Part shown: piece by piece, positions 1 through 8,532 of the stretch
How the letters are laid out: each line of letters opens with the position of its first letter
Position numbering within the stretch: the stretch's first letter is position 1
NCBI GenBank assembly: GCA_024235675.1
Contig: JACKLZ010000003.1
Coordinates: 434,001 to 498,000 of the forward strand
Origin: Zoogloeaceae bacterium
Lineage (GTDB): Bacteria > Pseudomonadota > Gammaproteobacteria > Burkholderiales > Rhodocyclaceae
DNA length: 64,000 nucleotides
Direction of reading: 5' to 3'
Program-made: the position numbers and the translations under genes
The notes under the pieces: generated by a model
What the model saw: the letters and a program-made list of their open reading frames with translations, nothing else
The model's database searches: none
What the model was told of the DNA's origin: nothing

Positions 1-37
1 TCACCCGGAGCCGGGTGACGGTCTGTTGCGTGCTCAT
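1..37 (-). CDS. queE: 7-carboxy-7-deazaguanine synthase N-terminus (partial, cut by window edge)
   Basis: Only 12 codons are visible. They read MSTQQTVTRLRV from an ATG at 37, seven bases after the cpoB stop. A short N-terminus ending in a basic LRV stretch, placed directly after cpoB, fits QueE, the radical-SAM enzyme of queuosine/7-deazaguanine synthesis that often follows tol-pal-cpoB in betaproteobacteria. The perfect 8-bp inverted repeat with a 2-base loop at 1-18 lies inside this coding region and is probably incidental. The identity rests on gene order and a few residues. Confidence 0.45.
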   Translation of the reverse strand, partial: MSTQQTVTRLRV

Positions 38-44
38 GGTCGGA

Positions 45-761
45 TCAGCTGCCCAGACGCTGCTTGGCCGATTTTGCGGCAGCGCTGTCGGGGTACTGGC
101 TGATCACGGCCTTGAGCGTGTTTTGCTCGAGCCGGCGCTCGCCCATGGCGCGCTGGCAGTTGGCGACGCCGAGCAGTGCGTCGGGTGCGCGGGCGTCTTG
201 CGGCCATTGGTTGACCACGGTGTTGAAGTGCTGCGTGGCCCGGGCGATGTCCTTGGCCTGCAAGGCGGCACTGCCGGCCCAGAAGTGGGCGCTGGGCAGG
301 AAGCTGCTGCCGGCGTAGGTGGTCACGAAGGTGTCAAAGGCGGTGGCTGCTTCGGCGTACTTGCCGGCCTTGAGCAGGTTCAGCGCGTTTTCGTAATCCC
401 GGGATTCTGCTGCGGGATCGATTTGTGCGGCGGGGCCGGCACCCCCGGTTTCCAGCGTGCGCAGGCGCGCGTCGAGATCGACATAGAAGTCCTGCTGGCG
501 CTTCTTGACCGATTCCATGTCGTGCATCATCAGCTCGACATCGCCACGTAACTTGGCCATCTCGGCCTTGATGGCCTCGATCTGGTTGGCCAGTTGCAGC
601 GATGCGCGCGAGCTTGATTCGAGGGCGTCGAGGCGTGCGGTGTGGTCATCGCGAATGCGCATGATCTCCTTGCGCGCTTCGGCGTCGTCAAACAGGCCAG
701 CGTGCGCCGGCCACGAGAGCAGCGCTGCAAGCAGTGCAATCCAGGGGGCCGGCCGCATCAT
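45..761 (-). CDS. cpoB: Cell division coordinator CpoB (YbgF)
   Basis: 238-aa periplasmic protein that in the Tol-Pal system links outer-membrane constriction to peptidoglycan synthesis at the septum. The start is the ATG at 761, overlapping the pal stop by one base; an upstream in-frame ATG at 833 would lie deep inside pal and lacks a signal peptide. Residues 1-21 form a signal peptide ending PAHA. Residues ~26-103 are a heptad-rich coiled coil (the trimerisation region). Residues ~120-238 hold TPR repeats (YENALNLLKAGKYAEAATAF, then HFWAGSAALQAKD). It is the last gene of the tol operon before queE. Confidence 0.93.
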   Translation of the reverse strand: MMRPAPWIALLAALLSWPAHAGLFDDAEARKEIMRIRDDHTARLDALESSSRASLQLANQIEAIKAEMAKLRGDVELMMHDMESVKKRQQDFYVDLDARLRTLETGGAGPAAQIDPAAESRDYENALNLLKAGKYAEAATAFDTFVTTYAGSSFLPSAHFWAGSAALQAKDIARATQHFNTVVNQWPQDARAPDALLGVANCQRAMGERRLEQNTLKAVISQYPDSAAAKSAKQRLGS

Positions 762-1291
762 CAGAACTCTCCGGCGTAGAGCATTTCGCCACGACGGTTT
801 TCGGCGTAGCAGGCTTCGTTGCGCTCGGTGCACTGCGGCTTCTCTTCACCCAGGCTGACCGATTCGATCTGCGCTTCTTTGGCGCCCAGCAGCATCAGCG
901 ATTTTTTGACCGCGTCGGAACGCTTCTGGCCCAGCGCGAGGTTGTACTCGCGGCTGCCGCGTTCGTCGGCGCTACCCTGGATGAGCATTTTCATCTGCGG
1001 GTTGGCGGCCAGGAAGCGGCCGTGGGCTTCAACCAGCGGCATGAACTCGCCGCGGATGGTGAAGCTGTCGTAGTCAAACATGATGGCGCGTTTGGACAGG
1101 ATGTTGTTCGGGTCGCGCAGGGCGGCCAGTCCAGCACCTTGCATCTGATCGGGGCGCACGGTCGGGATCGCACCAGCGGAGGACGCGGTACGGTCTTCAA
1201 CCGAGGCGCCCTGATCGGAGGTCATCGGGGTGCTCGAGCAGCCTGCCAGCAGGGCAAGAGCGAGCATGGAGGCGGCGAGGGGGTAACGCAT
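761..1291 (-). CDS. pal: Peptidoglycan-associated lipoprotein Pal
   Basis: 176-aa outer-membrane lipoprotein. The signal peptide ends in the lipobox LLAGC with Cys18 as the lipidated residue. The C-terminal OmpA-like domain carries the peptidoglycan-binding pattern (IQGSADERGSREYNLALGQ). The ATG at 1291 is chosen over an upstream one at 1312 because AAGGAG lies eight bases before it and the lipoprotein signal starts there. Pal anchors the outer membrane to the wall and binds TolB, encoded just upstream. Confidence 0.96.
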   Translation of the reverse strand: MRYPLAASMLALALLAGCSSTPMTSDQGASVEDRTASSAGAIPTVRPDQMQGAGLAALRDPNNILSKRAIMFDYDSFTIRGEFMPLVEAHGRFLAANPQMKMLIQGSADERGSREYNLALGQKRSDAVKKSLMLLGAKEAQIESVSLGEEKPQCTERNEACYAENRRGEMLYAGEF

Positions 1292-1329
1292 TGAAAAGAC
1301 TCCTTGAGTCATAAAATACTAGCGATCCG

Positions 1330-2607
1330 CTAGCGGGGCAAAGGTCCCCAGGCGGGTTCACGCACGTCGGCGGCCTGGACCGAGAGACGTTGCTTGATTC
1401 GCCCGTCGGACGAAACAGCGGCAAGCACCCCGCGACCACCGATCTCTGTTGCATAGAGAATCATGCGGCTGTTGGGTGCAAAGCTGGGAGATTCGTCCCG
1501 ACCGGTGTCGGTCAGGACGGCAAACTGGCGGGTGGCGACATCCATGATCGCGATCTGGAAGCCATTGGCCGTCCGCGCGATGTAGGTCATGGTCTGGCCG
1601 TCGGGCGAGGGGCGCGGTGTGACGTTGTAGCTGCCATCGAAGGTGACGCGTTCGGCACGACCGCCCTGGGTGGAAATCCGGTAGATCTGCGGGCTGCCAC
1701 CGCGATCGGAGGTGAAGTAGATCCACTGTCCGTCATGGCTGAAGGCAGGTTCGGTGTCGATGCTCGACGAGCTGGCCAGGCGGGTGACGCCTGAGCCGTC
1801 GGGATTGACGGTGTACATCTGTGACAGCCCGTCCTTGGTCAGCACCACCGCGAGGCGGCTGCCGTCCGGCGACCACGACGGTGCGGAGTTCGAGCCCTTG
1901 AAGTTGGCCGCCACGGCGCGCAGGCCGGTGGCCAGGGTGTGTACGTACACGACCGGCTTTTTCGCCTCGAACGACACGTAGGCCAGACGGGTGCCGTCGG
2001 GCGACCACGACGGCGAGATGATCGGCTCGTTGGAGGCCAGCGCGGTCTGCGGGTTGGCGCCATCGGAGTCGGCGATCTGCAATTTGTATTGCTTGCCGGA
2101 CTTCACCACATAGGCGATCTGCGTGGAGAACACGCCCTTGAGCCCGGTGATGCGTTCGTAAATGATGTCCGCAATCTTGTGGCCGGTGATCCGGTACTGC
2201 GCGGGCGTCATGGTCAGTGTCAGGGCGTCGAGCTGGGCTTCCTGGCGCGTGTCGTAGAGGCGCATGCGCAACTCGTACTTGCCGCTTTGCGCGGGCACCA
2301 CGGTGCCGACCGCGATTGCGTCAGCGCCGCGGGTGCGCAGGTAGGCAAAATCGGGGGTGGCGGTTTCGCCAACGGGCTTGGGGCCCATTTCGATCAGCGA
2401 GAACAGGCCGCTGCGCTCCAGGTCGCCGCGCACCACGTCGGTCACGCCACGTGGCAGTTGCGACTCGCCTTCCATGACCGCGATGGCCACCGGAAAGCGG
2501 TTGGCGCCCGCACCGGTAATCTCGATCGACAGTTGCGCCCGCGCCGACAGGGCGGTGGCGGCGAGCAGTGTGATCAGCAAATATCGAAACAAATCAGTCA
2601 GTTTCAT
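1330..2607 (-). CDS. tolB: Tol-Pal system protein TolB
   Basis: 425-aa periplasmic protein with a signal peptide (residues 1-24, ending ALSARA), an N-terminal TolB domain, and a C-terminal six-bladed beta-propeller. The propeller is visible as repeated S-W-SPDG motifs (SPSWSPDGTRLAYVS, APSWSPDGSRLAVV, EPAFSHDGQWIYFTS, TPRPSPDGQTMTYIA). The propeller binds Pal; the N-terminus is the part that contacts TolA. Length matches the family (~430 aa). It lies between tolA and pal in the usual order. Confidence 0.96.
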   Translation of the reverse strand: MKLTDLFRYLLITLLAATALSARAQLSIEITGAGANRFPVAIAVMEGESQLPRGVTDVVRGDLERSGLFSLIEMGPKPVGETATPDFAYLRTRGADAIAVGTVVPAQSGKYELRMRLYDTRQEAQLDALTLTMTPAQYRITGHKIADIIYERITGLKGVFSTQIAYVVKSGKQYKLQIADSDGANPQTALASNEPIISPSWSPDGTRLAYVSFEAKKPVVYVHTLATGLRAVAANFKGSNSAPSWSPDGSRLAVVLTKDGLSQMYTVNPDGSGVTRLASSSSIDTEPAFSHDGQWIYFTSDRGGSPQIYRISTQGGRAERVTFDGSYNVTPRPSPDGQTMTYIARTANGFQIAIMDVATRQFAVLTDTGRDESPSFAPNSRMILYATEIGGRGVLAAVSSDGRIKQRLSVQAADVREPAWGPLPR

Positions 2608-2644
2608 CGTCTCTGGTTCCTGGGCGGATTATACCGGACCCCTT

Positions 2645-3523
2645 TTATTGTTCGAGCGGGCGAAAAGTGAACGCTAGTGTACGGTTAAACAAAGATTGAT
2701 CGTCGGGTTTCGGTAGCGGGCTCGATTTGCGGATGGCTCGTTCGATCGCTTCATCCAGCGCGGCATGGCCGGTGCTCTTCTTCAGGCGTACCTCGATCAC
2801 GGTGCCGTCGGGCAGTTGGTCGACGATGAAGGTGGCTTCCGGATTGCCGCTGACCGCCGGTGGCAGCACGATGTTGCCTCGTACCTTGACGCGAATTGCA
2901 TTGATGTAACCGTCCAGCGCCCGACCACGCGCGGCCGACTGCATTTCCTGCTTGAGAATCTCTGATTCGCGGGCGCGCTGTGCGTCCAGCGCCAGCAACT
3001 CCTGCATGCGTTGGTCCTCGATCGCCTTGGAGCGGTCGACTTTGGGCTCGGGCTTCGGCGTGGGCTTGGGCTCCGGCTTTTTTGGCTCCGGTTTGGGTTC
3101 CGGCTTCGGCTCGGGCTTTTTGGGCTCGGGCTTCTTCGGTTCCGGCTTTTTCGGTTCGGGCTTGGGCTCCGGCTTGGGCGTGGGCTTCTTGGGCTCGGGC
3201 TTTTTCTCCGGGATCTTGATCTCGGGCGGCTTGGGCTCCGGCTTGGCTTCGGGCTTGGGTTCCGGTTTGGGTTCGGGCTTCGGCGCGGGCTTGGGCTCGG
3301 GCGTCGGTTCGGGTTTGGGGGCCGGTGGCGCTGGCTTGGGCGGAGGCGCCGTGCGCGTGGGCATGGACGGGACCGCCACCAGGGCAACCTGCACGGCGGC
3401 CGGTGGCTCGCTCTGCCAGCGAACACCAAAAAACAGAAATGCCGCCAGCGCCAGATGCACCAGCGCGGCAAGCACAAACGAAACGCGTTTGCCCGGCTCC
3501 GGGCGGTCCTGCTCAGGATTCAT
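2645..3523 (-). CDS. tolA: Cell envelope integrity protein TolA (TonB-like)
   Basis: 292-aa inner-membrane protein that transmits proton-motive-force energy from TolQR to the outer-membrane Pal/TolB complex. One transmembrane helix is at residues ~14-36. A long tract of Pro-Lys-Pro-Glu repeats spans ~60-165, and the C-terminal domain (~200-292) has the TolA/TonB pattern (FIVDQLPDGTVIEVRLKKST). In enterobacterial TolA the middle domain is Ala/Lys-rich and helical; here it is a Pro-rich spacer more like that of TonB. The start overlaps the tolR stop by four bases. Confidence 0.93.
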   Translation of the reverse strand: MNPEQDRPEPGKRVSFVLAALVHLALAAFLFFGVRWQSEPPAAVQVALVAVPSMPTRTAPPPKPAPPAPKPEPTPEPKPAPKPEPKPEPKPEAKPEPKPPEIKIPEKKPEPKKPTPKPEPKPEPKKPEPKKPEPKKPEPKPEPKPEPKKPEPKPTPKPEPKVDRSKAIEDQRMQELLALDAQRARESEILKQEMQSAARGRALDGYINAIRVKVRGNIVLPPAVSGNPEATFIVDQLPDGTVIEVRLKKSTGHAALDEAIERAIRKSSPLPKPDDQSLFNRTLAFTFRPLEQ

Positions 3524-3942
3524 CGCTTGGGGGCCGACTCGCGGTCGCCGGACTGTACGAGCAGGCCGATCTTGTCGATGCCCTTTTTCTGCAGTGCCGA
3601 CATGACATCGAGCACTGCTTCGTAGCGGGCCTCGCGATCGCCTGCGATGAGCACCGCCCGATTCGGGTCGTTTTGCTGCATTTGCTGCAATTGGGCAACG
3701 ACGGCTTCGAGGCTCATGGGCTCCGGGTCCTGCGCGGCATCGCGAAACGCGACGCTGCCATCGGCCTTGACGACGACGTACAGCGGTTGTGCCGGCGCCT
3801 GTGAGGCTTTGCCGACGCTGGGCAACTCGACGCTGCCGGTCTGGATCATCGGGGCCGTGACCATGAAGATGACGAGCAGTACCAGCATCACGTCGATGTA
3901 CGGCACGACGTTGATCTGGTTCATCAGGCGGCGCTCACGCAT
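3520..3942 (-). CDS. tolR: Tol-Pal proton channel subunit TolR
   Basis: 140-aa ExbD/TolR-family protein. It has a short cytoplasmic N-terminus (MRERRLMNQINVVPY), one transmembrane helix (~16-37) with the conserved proton-binding Asp17 at its start (PYIDVMLVLLVIFM), and a periplasmic domain to residue 140. With TolQ it forms the proton-driven motor that energises TolA. It is translationally coupled to tolA by an ATGA overlap and lies 18 bases after tolQ. Confidence 0.96.
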   Translation of the reverse strand: MRERRLMNQINVVPYIDVMLVLLVIFMVTAPMIQTGSVELPSVGKASQAPAQPLYVVVKADGSVAFRDAAQDPEPMSLEAVVAQLQQMQQNDPNRAVLIAGDREARYEAVLDVMSALQKKGIDKIGLLVQSGDRESAPKR

Positions 3943-3960
3943 GGGGTGCTCTCCGCCCGA

Positions 3961-4635
<675 letters not shown>

Positions 4636-4637
4636 GG

Positions 4638-5084
4638 TCAGCCCGGTTGACCGGGATTGAGTGTTTTTCGAATGATGTCGGGAATGGCGACGGCGCGGTT
4701 GCGTTTGGTATCCAGGCAGGCCACAGAGACTGCGGCTTCGAACAGGAGTTCCGCGTCGCGAAAAATTTTCTGCGAGAAACTGAGGCTGGCCCGCTTGAGT
4801 GTCGACACCGAGGTAAGGATCTGAAGCGTGTCGTCGAGACGGGCCGGGCGGTGGTAGTCGCCTTCCACCCGGCGCACCACGAAGGCGATACCGGTTTCAT
4901 CCATGAGCTGCTGCTGATCGAAACCTTGCCGGCGCAGCCATTCTGTGCGCCCGCGTTCGCAGAAGCGCCAGTAGTTGGCGTAGTAGACAACGCCGGCAGC
5001 GTCGGTGTCTTCGTAATAGACGCGGACCATCAAGGATTCGGGGGTGATAGCGGCAGCCGGATCGGTGGGAAGCATGCGCGCCAT
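4638..5084 (-). CDS. ybgC: Tol-Pal-associated acyl-CoA thioesterase YbgC
   Basis: 148-aa hotdog-fold thioesterase, first gene of the tol operon. The signature YYEDTDAAGVVYYANYWRF carries the catalytic Asp of the 4-hydroxybenzoyl-CoA thioesterase family. The start is uncertain: ATGs at 5084, 5075 and 5030 are in frame, and extension to 5183 would add a non-conserved leader. The region just upstream (5085-5183) probably holds the operon promoter. YbgC hydrolyses short-chain or malonyl-type acyl-CoA esters in characterised bacteria; the true substrate here is unknown. Confidence 0.9.
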   Translation of the reverse strand: MARMLPTDPAAAITPESLMVRVYYEDTDAAGVVYYANYWRFCERGRTEWLRRQGFDQQQLMDETGIAFVVRRVEGDYHRPARLDDTLQILTSVSTLKRASLSFSQKIFRDAELLFEAAVSVACLDTKRNRAVAIPDIIRKTLNPGQPG

Positions 5085-5334
5085 TTTAGCCGAGAGCGGG
5101 CTCGCTGTTGCGATGCAACTTGGTGCAATGCTTAACAAAACTTTTCGTAACGGGAGCGCACAATAGACTAAAGCGGCAGGCAACTCGACGCTGTTGCGAT
5201 GTTATTCTGAGTGTCTGGCGCGTTCAGCGCCCAGGCGATGCGTCCGGTCTGTCGTGATGACGAATGTTGCGACGGGGTGTGTCTGATGATGCCTTGCGTG
5301 TGTCATCAAGCACGGTAGACGCGTGATCGCCGGG

Positions 5335-6480
5335 ATGGAGGAAGGGATCTTGGTAGGGTCTTCACAAAAGAATAGATCTGTCGGGGACGCCAGCAAGGGG
5401 CCGCGCTCGGAATTGTCGACGCTGGATTTCGGCTCGGCGGGCGGCGACGTCGCACGGGCGCTGGCTGAGTGTGCCGGCAAGATCGAAGTGCAGGAAGGCG
5501 GTGATGCCTTTGCCGGTGTGGCCGAAGATGCGGCGGTGCTCTATGCCAATGGCCAGAACGATCTCGCCGCCCAGGTGCTCAGCGAGTTTGTGACCGGCCT
5601 CACGCCGGGCCAGGGCGAACCCCTGTGGCTGATGTTGATCGACCTCTACAAGCTGACAGGCAAGCGCGCCGAGTTTGACGAACGTGTCATCGCCTATGCC
5701 CGCAGTTTTGAAAAATCCCCGCCGCCCTGGGATGGGGCCGATACGCCCGTCGCGGCCGGCAAGACCGCTGCGCCCGCGGTCGCACTGGGGGCGGCGCTGA
5801 CTGAGCAGGTCGGCAAGCAGTTTGAACGGGTACGTGACGCCGCCAAAAAGAACGGTGCTGTAAAAATCGACCTGTCGCGTCTGCGCTCGGCGGATGAGGC
5901 CGGCTGTGCCTTGTTGCGCACCTTGATTTCCGACCTTGATGCGGCGTCTGTCAACATCCGTCTGTCGGGGGCGAGCACCATCGCCAACATGCTGCGGGGG
6001 CAGGTGCTGGCCGGCCGTCGCGAGAATCAGCAGATGTGGTTGTTGCTGCTCGACATGCTGCAGCAGACCGACGACATCGACGCCTTTGAAGAGGTCGCGC
6101 TGGATTATGCGATCACCTTTGAAGAGTCGCCCCCGTCCTGGGAGCCGAATGCGGTCAGCGAGATGGCCTCGACCACGGCCGAGCTGGTGACGGCCGTGCA
6201 GATGGACGACGGTTTCGTGCTCGAAGGCGATGTGCTGGGCACCAATGCCGACCCGGTGCGCCAGCTGGCGGCCTTTGCCGCTGAACGCTCGCGGGTGGAC
6301 GTTGACTGCGCGCGGCTGCGGCGCATCGATTTTGTGTCGGCTGGCGCCATGTTCAATGTGCTGGCCCAGCTTCAGGCGCAAGGCAAGCTGATCGTCCTCA
6401 AGGACGTCAATGCCATGGTGGCTGCCTTGCTGCGGGTGATGGGCATCGATCAGGTCGCCCGCTTGCAATTGCGCACATAG
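5335..6480 (+). CDS. Duplicated STAS-domain protein of unknown role
   Basis: 381-aa soluble protein, no signal peptide. Two related halves each contain a short alpha-helical stretch (LWLMLIDLYKLTGKRAEFDE and MWLLLLDMLQQTDDIDAFEE, both followed by a conserved Y-A-x-F-E-x-S-PP-W motif) and an anti-sigma-antagonist-like STAS segment (VKIDLSRLRSADEAGCALLR; VDVDCARLRRIDFVSAGAMF). STAS domains usually mediate protein-protein interaction; the classical phosphorylatable Ser is not obvious. GTG at 5323 is an alternative start. The gene precedes hslVU by 91 bases and may be co-transcribed with it. Confidence 0.75.
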   Translation: MEEGILVGSSQKNRSVGDASKGPRSELSTLDFGSAGGDVARALAECAGKIEVQEGGDAFAGVAEDAAVLYANGQNDLAAQVLSEFVTGLTPGQGEPLWLMLIDLYKLTGKRAEFDERVIAYARSFEKSPPPWDGADTPVAAGKTAAPAVALGAALTEQVGKQFERVRDAAKKNGAVKIDLSRLRSADEAGCALLRTLISDLDAASVNIRLSGASTIANMLRGQVLAGRRENQQMWLLLLDMLQQTDDIDAFEEVALDYAITFEESPPSWEPNAVSEMASTTAELVTAVQMDDGFVLEGDVLGTNADPVRQLAAFAAERSRVDVDCARLRRIDFVSAGAMFNVLAQLQAQGKLIVLKDVNAMVAALLRVMGIDQVARLQLRT

Positions 6481-6489
6481 CCCCCAGAT
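6462..6489 (+). promoter_or_regulatory. Candidate sigma-32 heat-shock promoter for hslVU
   Basis: CTTGCAA at 6462-6468 and CCCCAGAT at 6482-6489, separated by 13 bases, resemble the sigma-32 consensus (CTTGAAA, 13-16 bases, CCCCATnT). The element overlaps the end of the STAS gene, 83 bases before the hslV ATG. hslVU is a classic heat-shock operon, which supports the assignment. One mismatch in the -35 and one or two in the -10 leave it tentative. Confidence 0.4.
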
Positions 6490-6571
6490 GACCGGGATGG
6501 CGGGTGCGCGATTCCCTCGTGCGCCTGTGGCGCACTCAAACACGCCCCCAGGCGGGCGAATCGGAACAGGC

Positions 6572-7108
6572 ATGGAACAGTATCACGGCACCACTATCCT
6601 CTCGGTGCGGCGGGGCAGGCGCGTCGCGCTTGGCGGCGATGGTCAGGTGACGCTGGGCAACATCGTCATCAAGGGCAGCGCGCGCAAGGTGCGCCGCATT
6701 CACCACGACCGGATCCTCGCCGGCTTTGCCGGGGGCACGGCCGACGCCTTCACGCTCTTTGAGCGCTTCGAATCCAAGCTCGAAAAGCATCAGGGCAACC
6801 TGCTGCGCAGCGCGGTCGAACTCGCCAAGGACTGGCGCACCGACCGCATGCTGCGCCGGCTCGAAGCCATGCTGGCCGTGGCCGACGAAGAGAACTCACT
6901 GGTGATCACCGGCAACGGCGATGTGCTCGAACCCGAGCAAGGCATCGTGGCCATCGGCAGCGGCGGCGCCTACGCGCAAGCGGCTGCGCGCGGCTTGCTC
7001 GAAAACACCGACCTGTCGCCCGAAGAGATCGTCAGCAAATCGCTGAGCATCGCCGGCGATCTGTGCATCTACACCAACCAACATCACACCATCGAGGTGC
7101 TGGGCTGA
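6572..7108 (+). CDS. hslV: ATP-dependent protease HslV, peptidase subunit
   Basis: 178-aa threonine protease, the catalytic double ring of the HslVU (ClpQY) proteasome-like complex. The N-terminus MEQYHG is removed to expose the catalytic Thr of TTILSVRR. The family motifs GGDGQVTLGN and GSGGAYAQAAARGL are present. The ATG at 6572 is chosen because it gives the short propeptide typical of HslV; the frame is open further upstream. hslU follows after 26 bases. Confidence 0.97.
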   Translation: MEQYHGTTILSVRRGRRVALGGDGQVTLGNIVIKGSARKVRRIHHDRILAGFAGGTADAFTLFERFESKLEKHQGNLLRSAVELAKDWRTDRMLRRLEAMLAVADEENSLVITGNGDVLEPEQGIVAIGSGGAYAQAAARGLLENTDLSPEEIVSKSLSIAGDLCIYTNQHHTIEVLG

Positions 7109-7134
7109 GCCCCGGCATCCGAGTCGAGCAGACC

Positions 7135-8469
7135 ATGACGCAAATGACCCCGCCGGAGATCGTCTCCGAACTGGACAAACACATCGTCGGCCAGGCGCGC
7201 GCCAAGCGTGCCGTGGCCATCGCCCTGCGCAACCGCTGGCGTCGCGCCCAGGTGGCCGAGCCGCTGCGCAGCGAAATCACCCCGAAAAACATCCTGATGA
7301 TCGGTCCCACCGGTGTTGGCAAGACCGAGATCGCCCGTCGCCTGGCGCGGCTGGCGAACGCGCCCTTCATCAAGATCGAAGCCACCAAGTTCACCGAAGT
7401 CGGCTATGTCGGTCGCGATGTCGACACCATCATCCGTGATCTGGCCGAAATCGCCGTCAAGGACGGTCGCGAGCGCGCCATGGTCTCGGTGCGCGACCGC
7501 GCCTCCGATGCCGCCGAAGACCGCGTGCTCGACATTCTGCTGCCGCCAGCCCGCGCGGTCGGCTTCAATGCCGACGAGGCGCCCACGGCCGATTCCGGCA
7601 CGCGGCAGAAATTCCGCAAGAAGCTGCGCGAAGGCGAACTCGACGAGAAGGAAGTCGAGGTCGAGGTAGCAGCACCGGGCATGAGCGCCGAAATCTTTGC
7701 CCCGCCGGGCATGGAAGAGATGACCCAGCAATTGCAGGGCATGTTCCAGAACCTCGGCGGCGCGCGCAAGAAAAGCCGCAAGCTGCCCATCAAGGAAGCC
7801 CTGCGCCTGCTCGCCGATGAAGAAGCCGCGCGCATTATCAACGATGAAGAGGTCAAGGCCGAGGCAGTGCGTGCGGTCGAGCAGAACGGCATCGTTTTTC
7901 TCGACGAACTCGACAAAGTCGCCTCGCGCTCGGAAATGCAGGGTGCCGACGTGTCGCGCCAAGGCGTGCAGCGCGACCTGCTGCCGCTGGTCGAAGGCAC
8001 GACGGTGAGCACCAAGTACGGCATGATCAAGACCGATCACATCCTGTTCATCGCCAGTGGCGCCTTCCACCTGGCCAAGCCCAGCGATCTGATCCCCGAG
8101 CTGCAGGGCCGTTTCCCGATCCGCGTCGAGCTCGATTCGCTCGGTGTCGATGACTTCGAATGCATCCTCACCAGCACCGACGCCTGCCTGACCCGTCAGT
8201 ACCAGGCGCTGCTCGAAACCGAAGGCGTGAAAATCGACTTCCAGCCCGAAGGCATCCGCCGCCTGGCCGAGATCGCCTTCCAGGTGAACGAGAAGACCGA
8301 AAACATCGGCGCACGCCGCTTGTATACCGTGATGGAAAAATTGCTCGAAGAAATTTCCTTCAATGCCGGCAAGCCCGGCGTGGGTGATCTGGTCGTCAAT
8401 GCGGCCTATGTCGACGAGTGCCTGGAGGCTGTGGCCGAGCGCGAAGATCTGGCGCGCTACGTGCTGTAG
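7135..8469 (+). CDS. hslU: HslU, ATPase subunit of HslVU protease
   Basis: 444-aa AAA+ unfoldase that feeds substrates into HslV. The Walker A motif GPTGVGKT is at residues 57-64; a ~100-residue inserted I domain follows; Walker B is in IVFLDELDK; the sensor and arginine-finger region is ELQGRFPIRVEL. The C-terminus ends ARYVL, the hydrophobic tail that docks into HslV. An upstream in-frame ATG at 7063 lies inside hslV and is rejected. Confidence 0.97.
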   Translation: MTQMTPPEIVSELDKHIVGQARAKRAVAIALRNRWRRAQVAEPLRSEITPKNILMIGPTGVGKTEIARRLARLANAPFIKIEATKFTEVGYVGRDVDTIIRDLAEIAVKDGRERAMVSVRDRASDAAEDRVLDILLPPARAVGFNADEAPTADSGTRQKFRKKLREGELDEKEVEVEVAAPGMSAEIFAPPGMEEMTQQLQGMFQNLGGARKKSRKLPIKEALRLLADEEAARIINDEEVKAEAVRAVEQNGIVFLDELDKVASRSEMQGADVSRQGVQRDLLPLVEGTTVSTKYGMIKTDHILFIASGAFHLAKPSDLIPELQGRFPIRVELDSLGVDDFECILTSTDACLTRQYQALLETEGVKIDFQPEGIRRLAEIAFQVNEKTENIGARRLYTVMEKLLEEISFNAGKPGVGDLVVNAAYVDECLEAVAEREDLARYVL

Positions 8470-8491
8470 GCGGCGCCTTGCTTTCAAAAGG

Positions 8492-8518
8492 AAACGCCCC
8501 GCAACGCGGGGCGTTTTT
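8492..8518 (+). terminator. Rho-independent terminator after hslU
   Basis: AAACGCCCCGC pairs with GCGGGGCGTTT around a two-base AA loop, followed by a T run. It ends the hslVU transcript and, being symmetrical with A-run and T-run, may also end the convergent PEP-CTERM gene. Confidence 0.85.
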
Positions 8519-8532
8519 CATGGTGAAGCGCC

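Noticed and set aside
1..18. Perfect inverted repeat at the window start as a terminator
   Set aside because: The 2-base loop, absence of a T run, and position within the start of the queE frame argue against it.
7084..8487. 467-codon minus-strand frame opposite hslU
   Set aside because: hslU on the plus strand has all AAA+ motifs and intact ends; the antisense frame has no domain and is a high-GC shadow.
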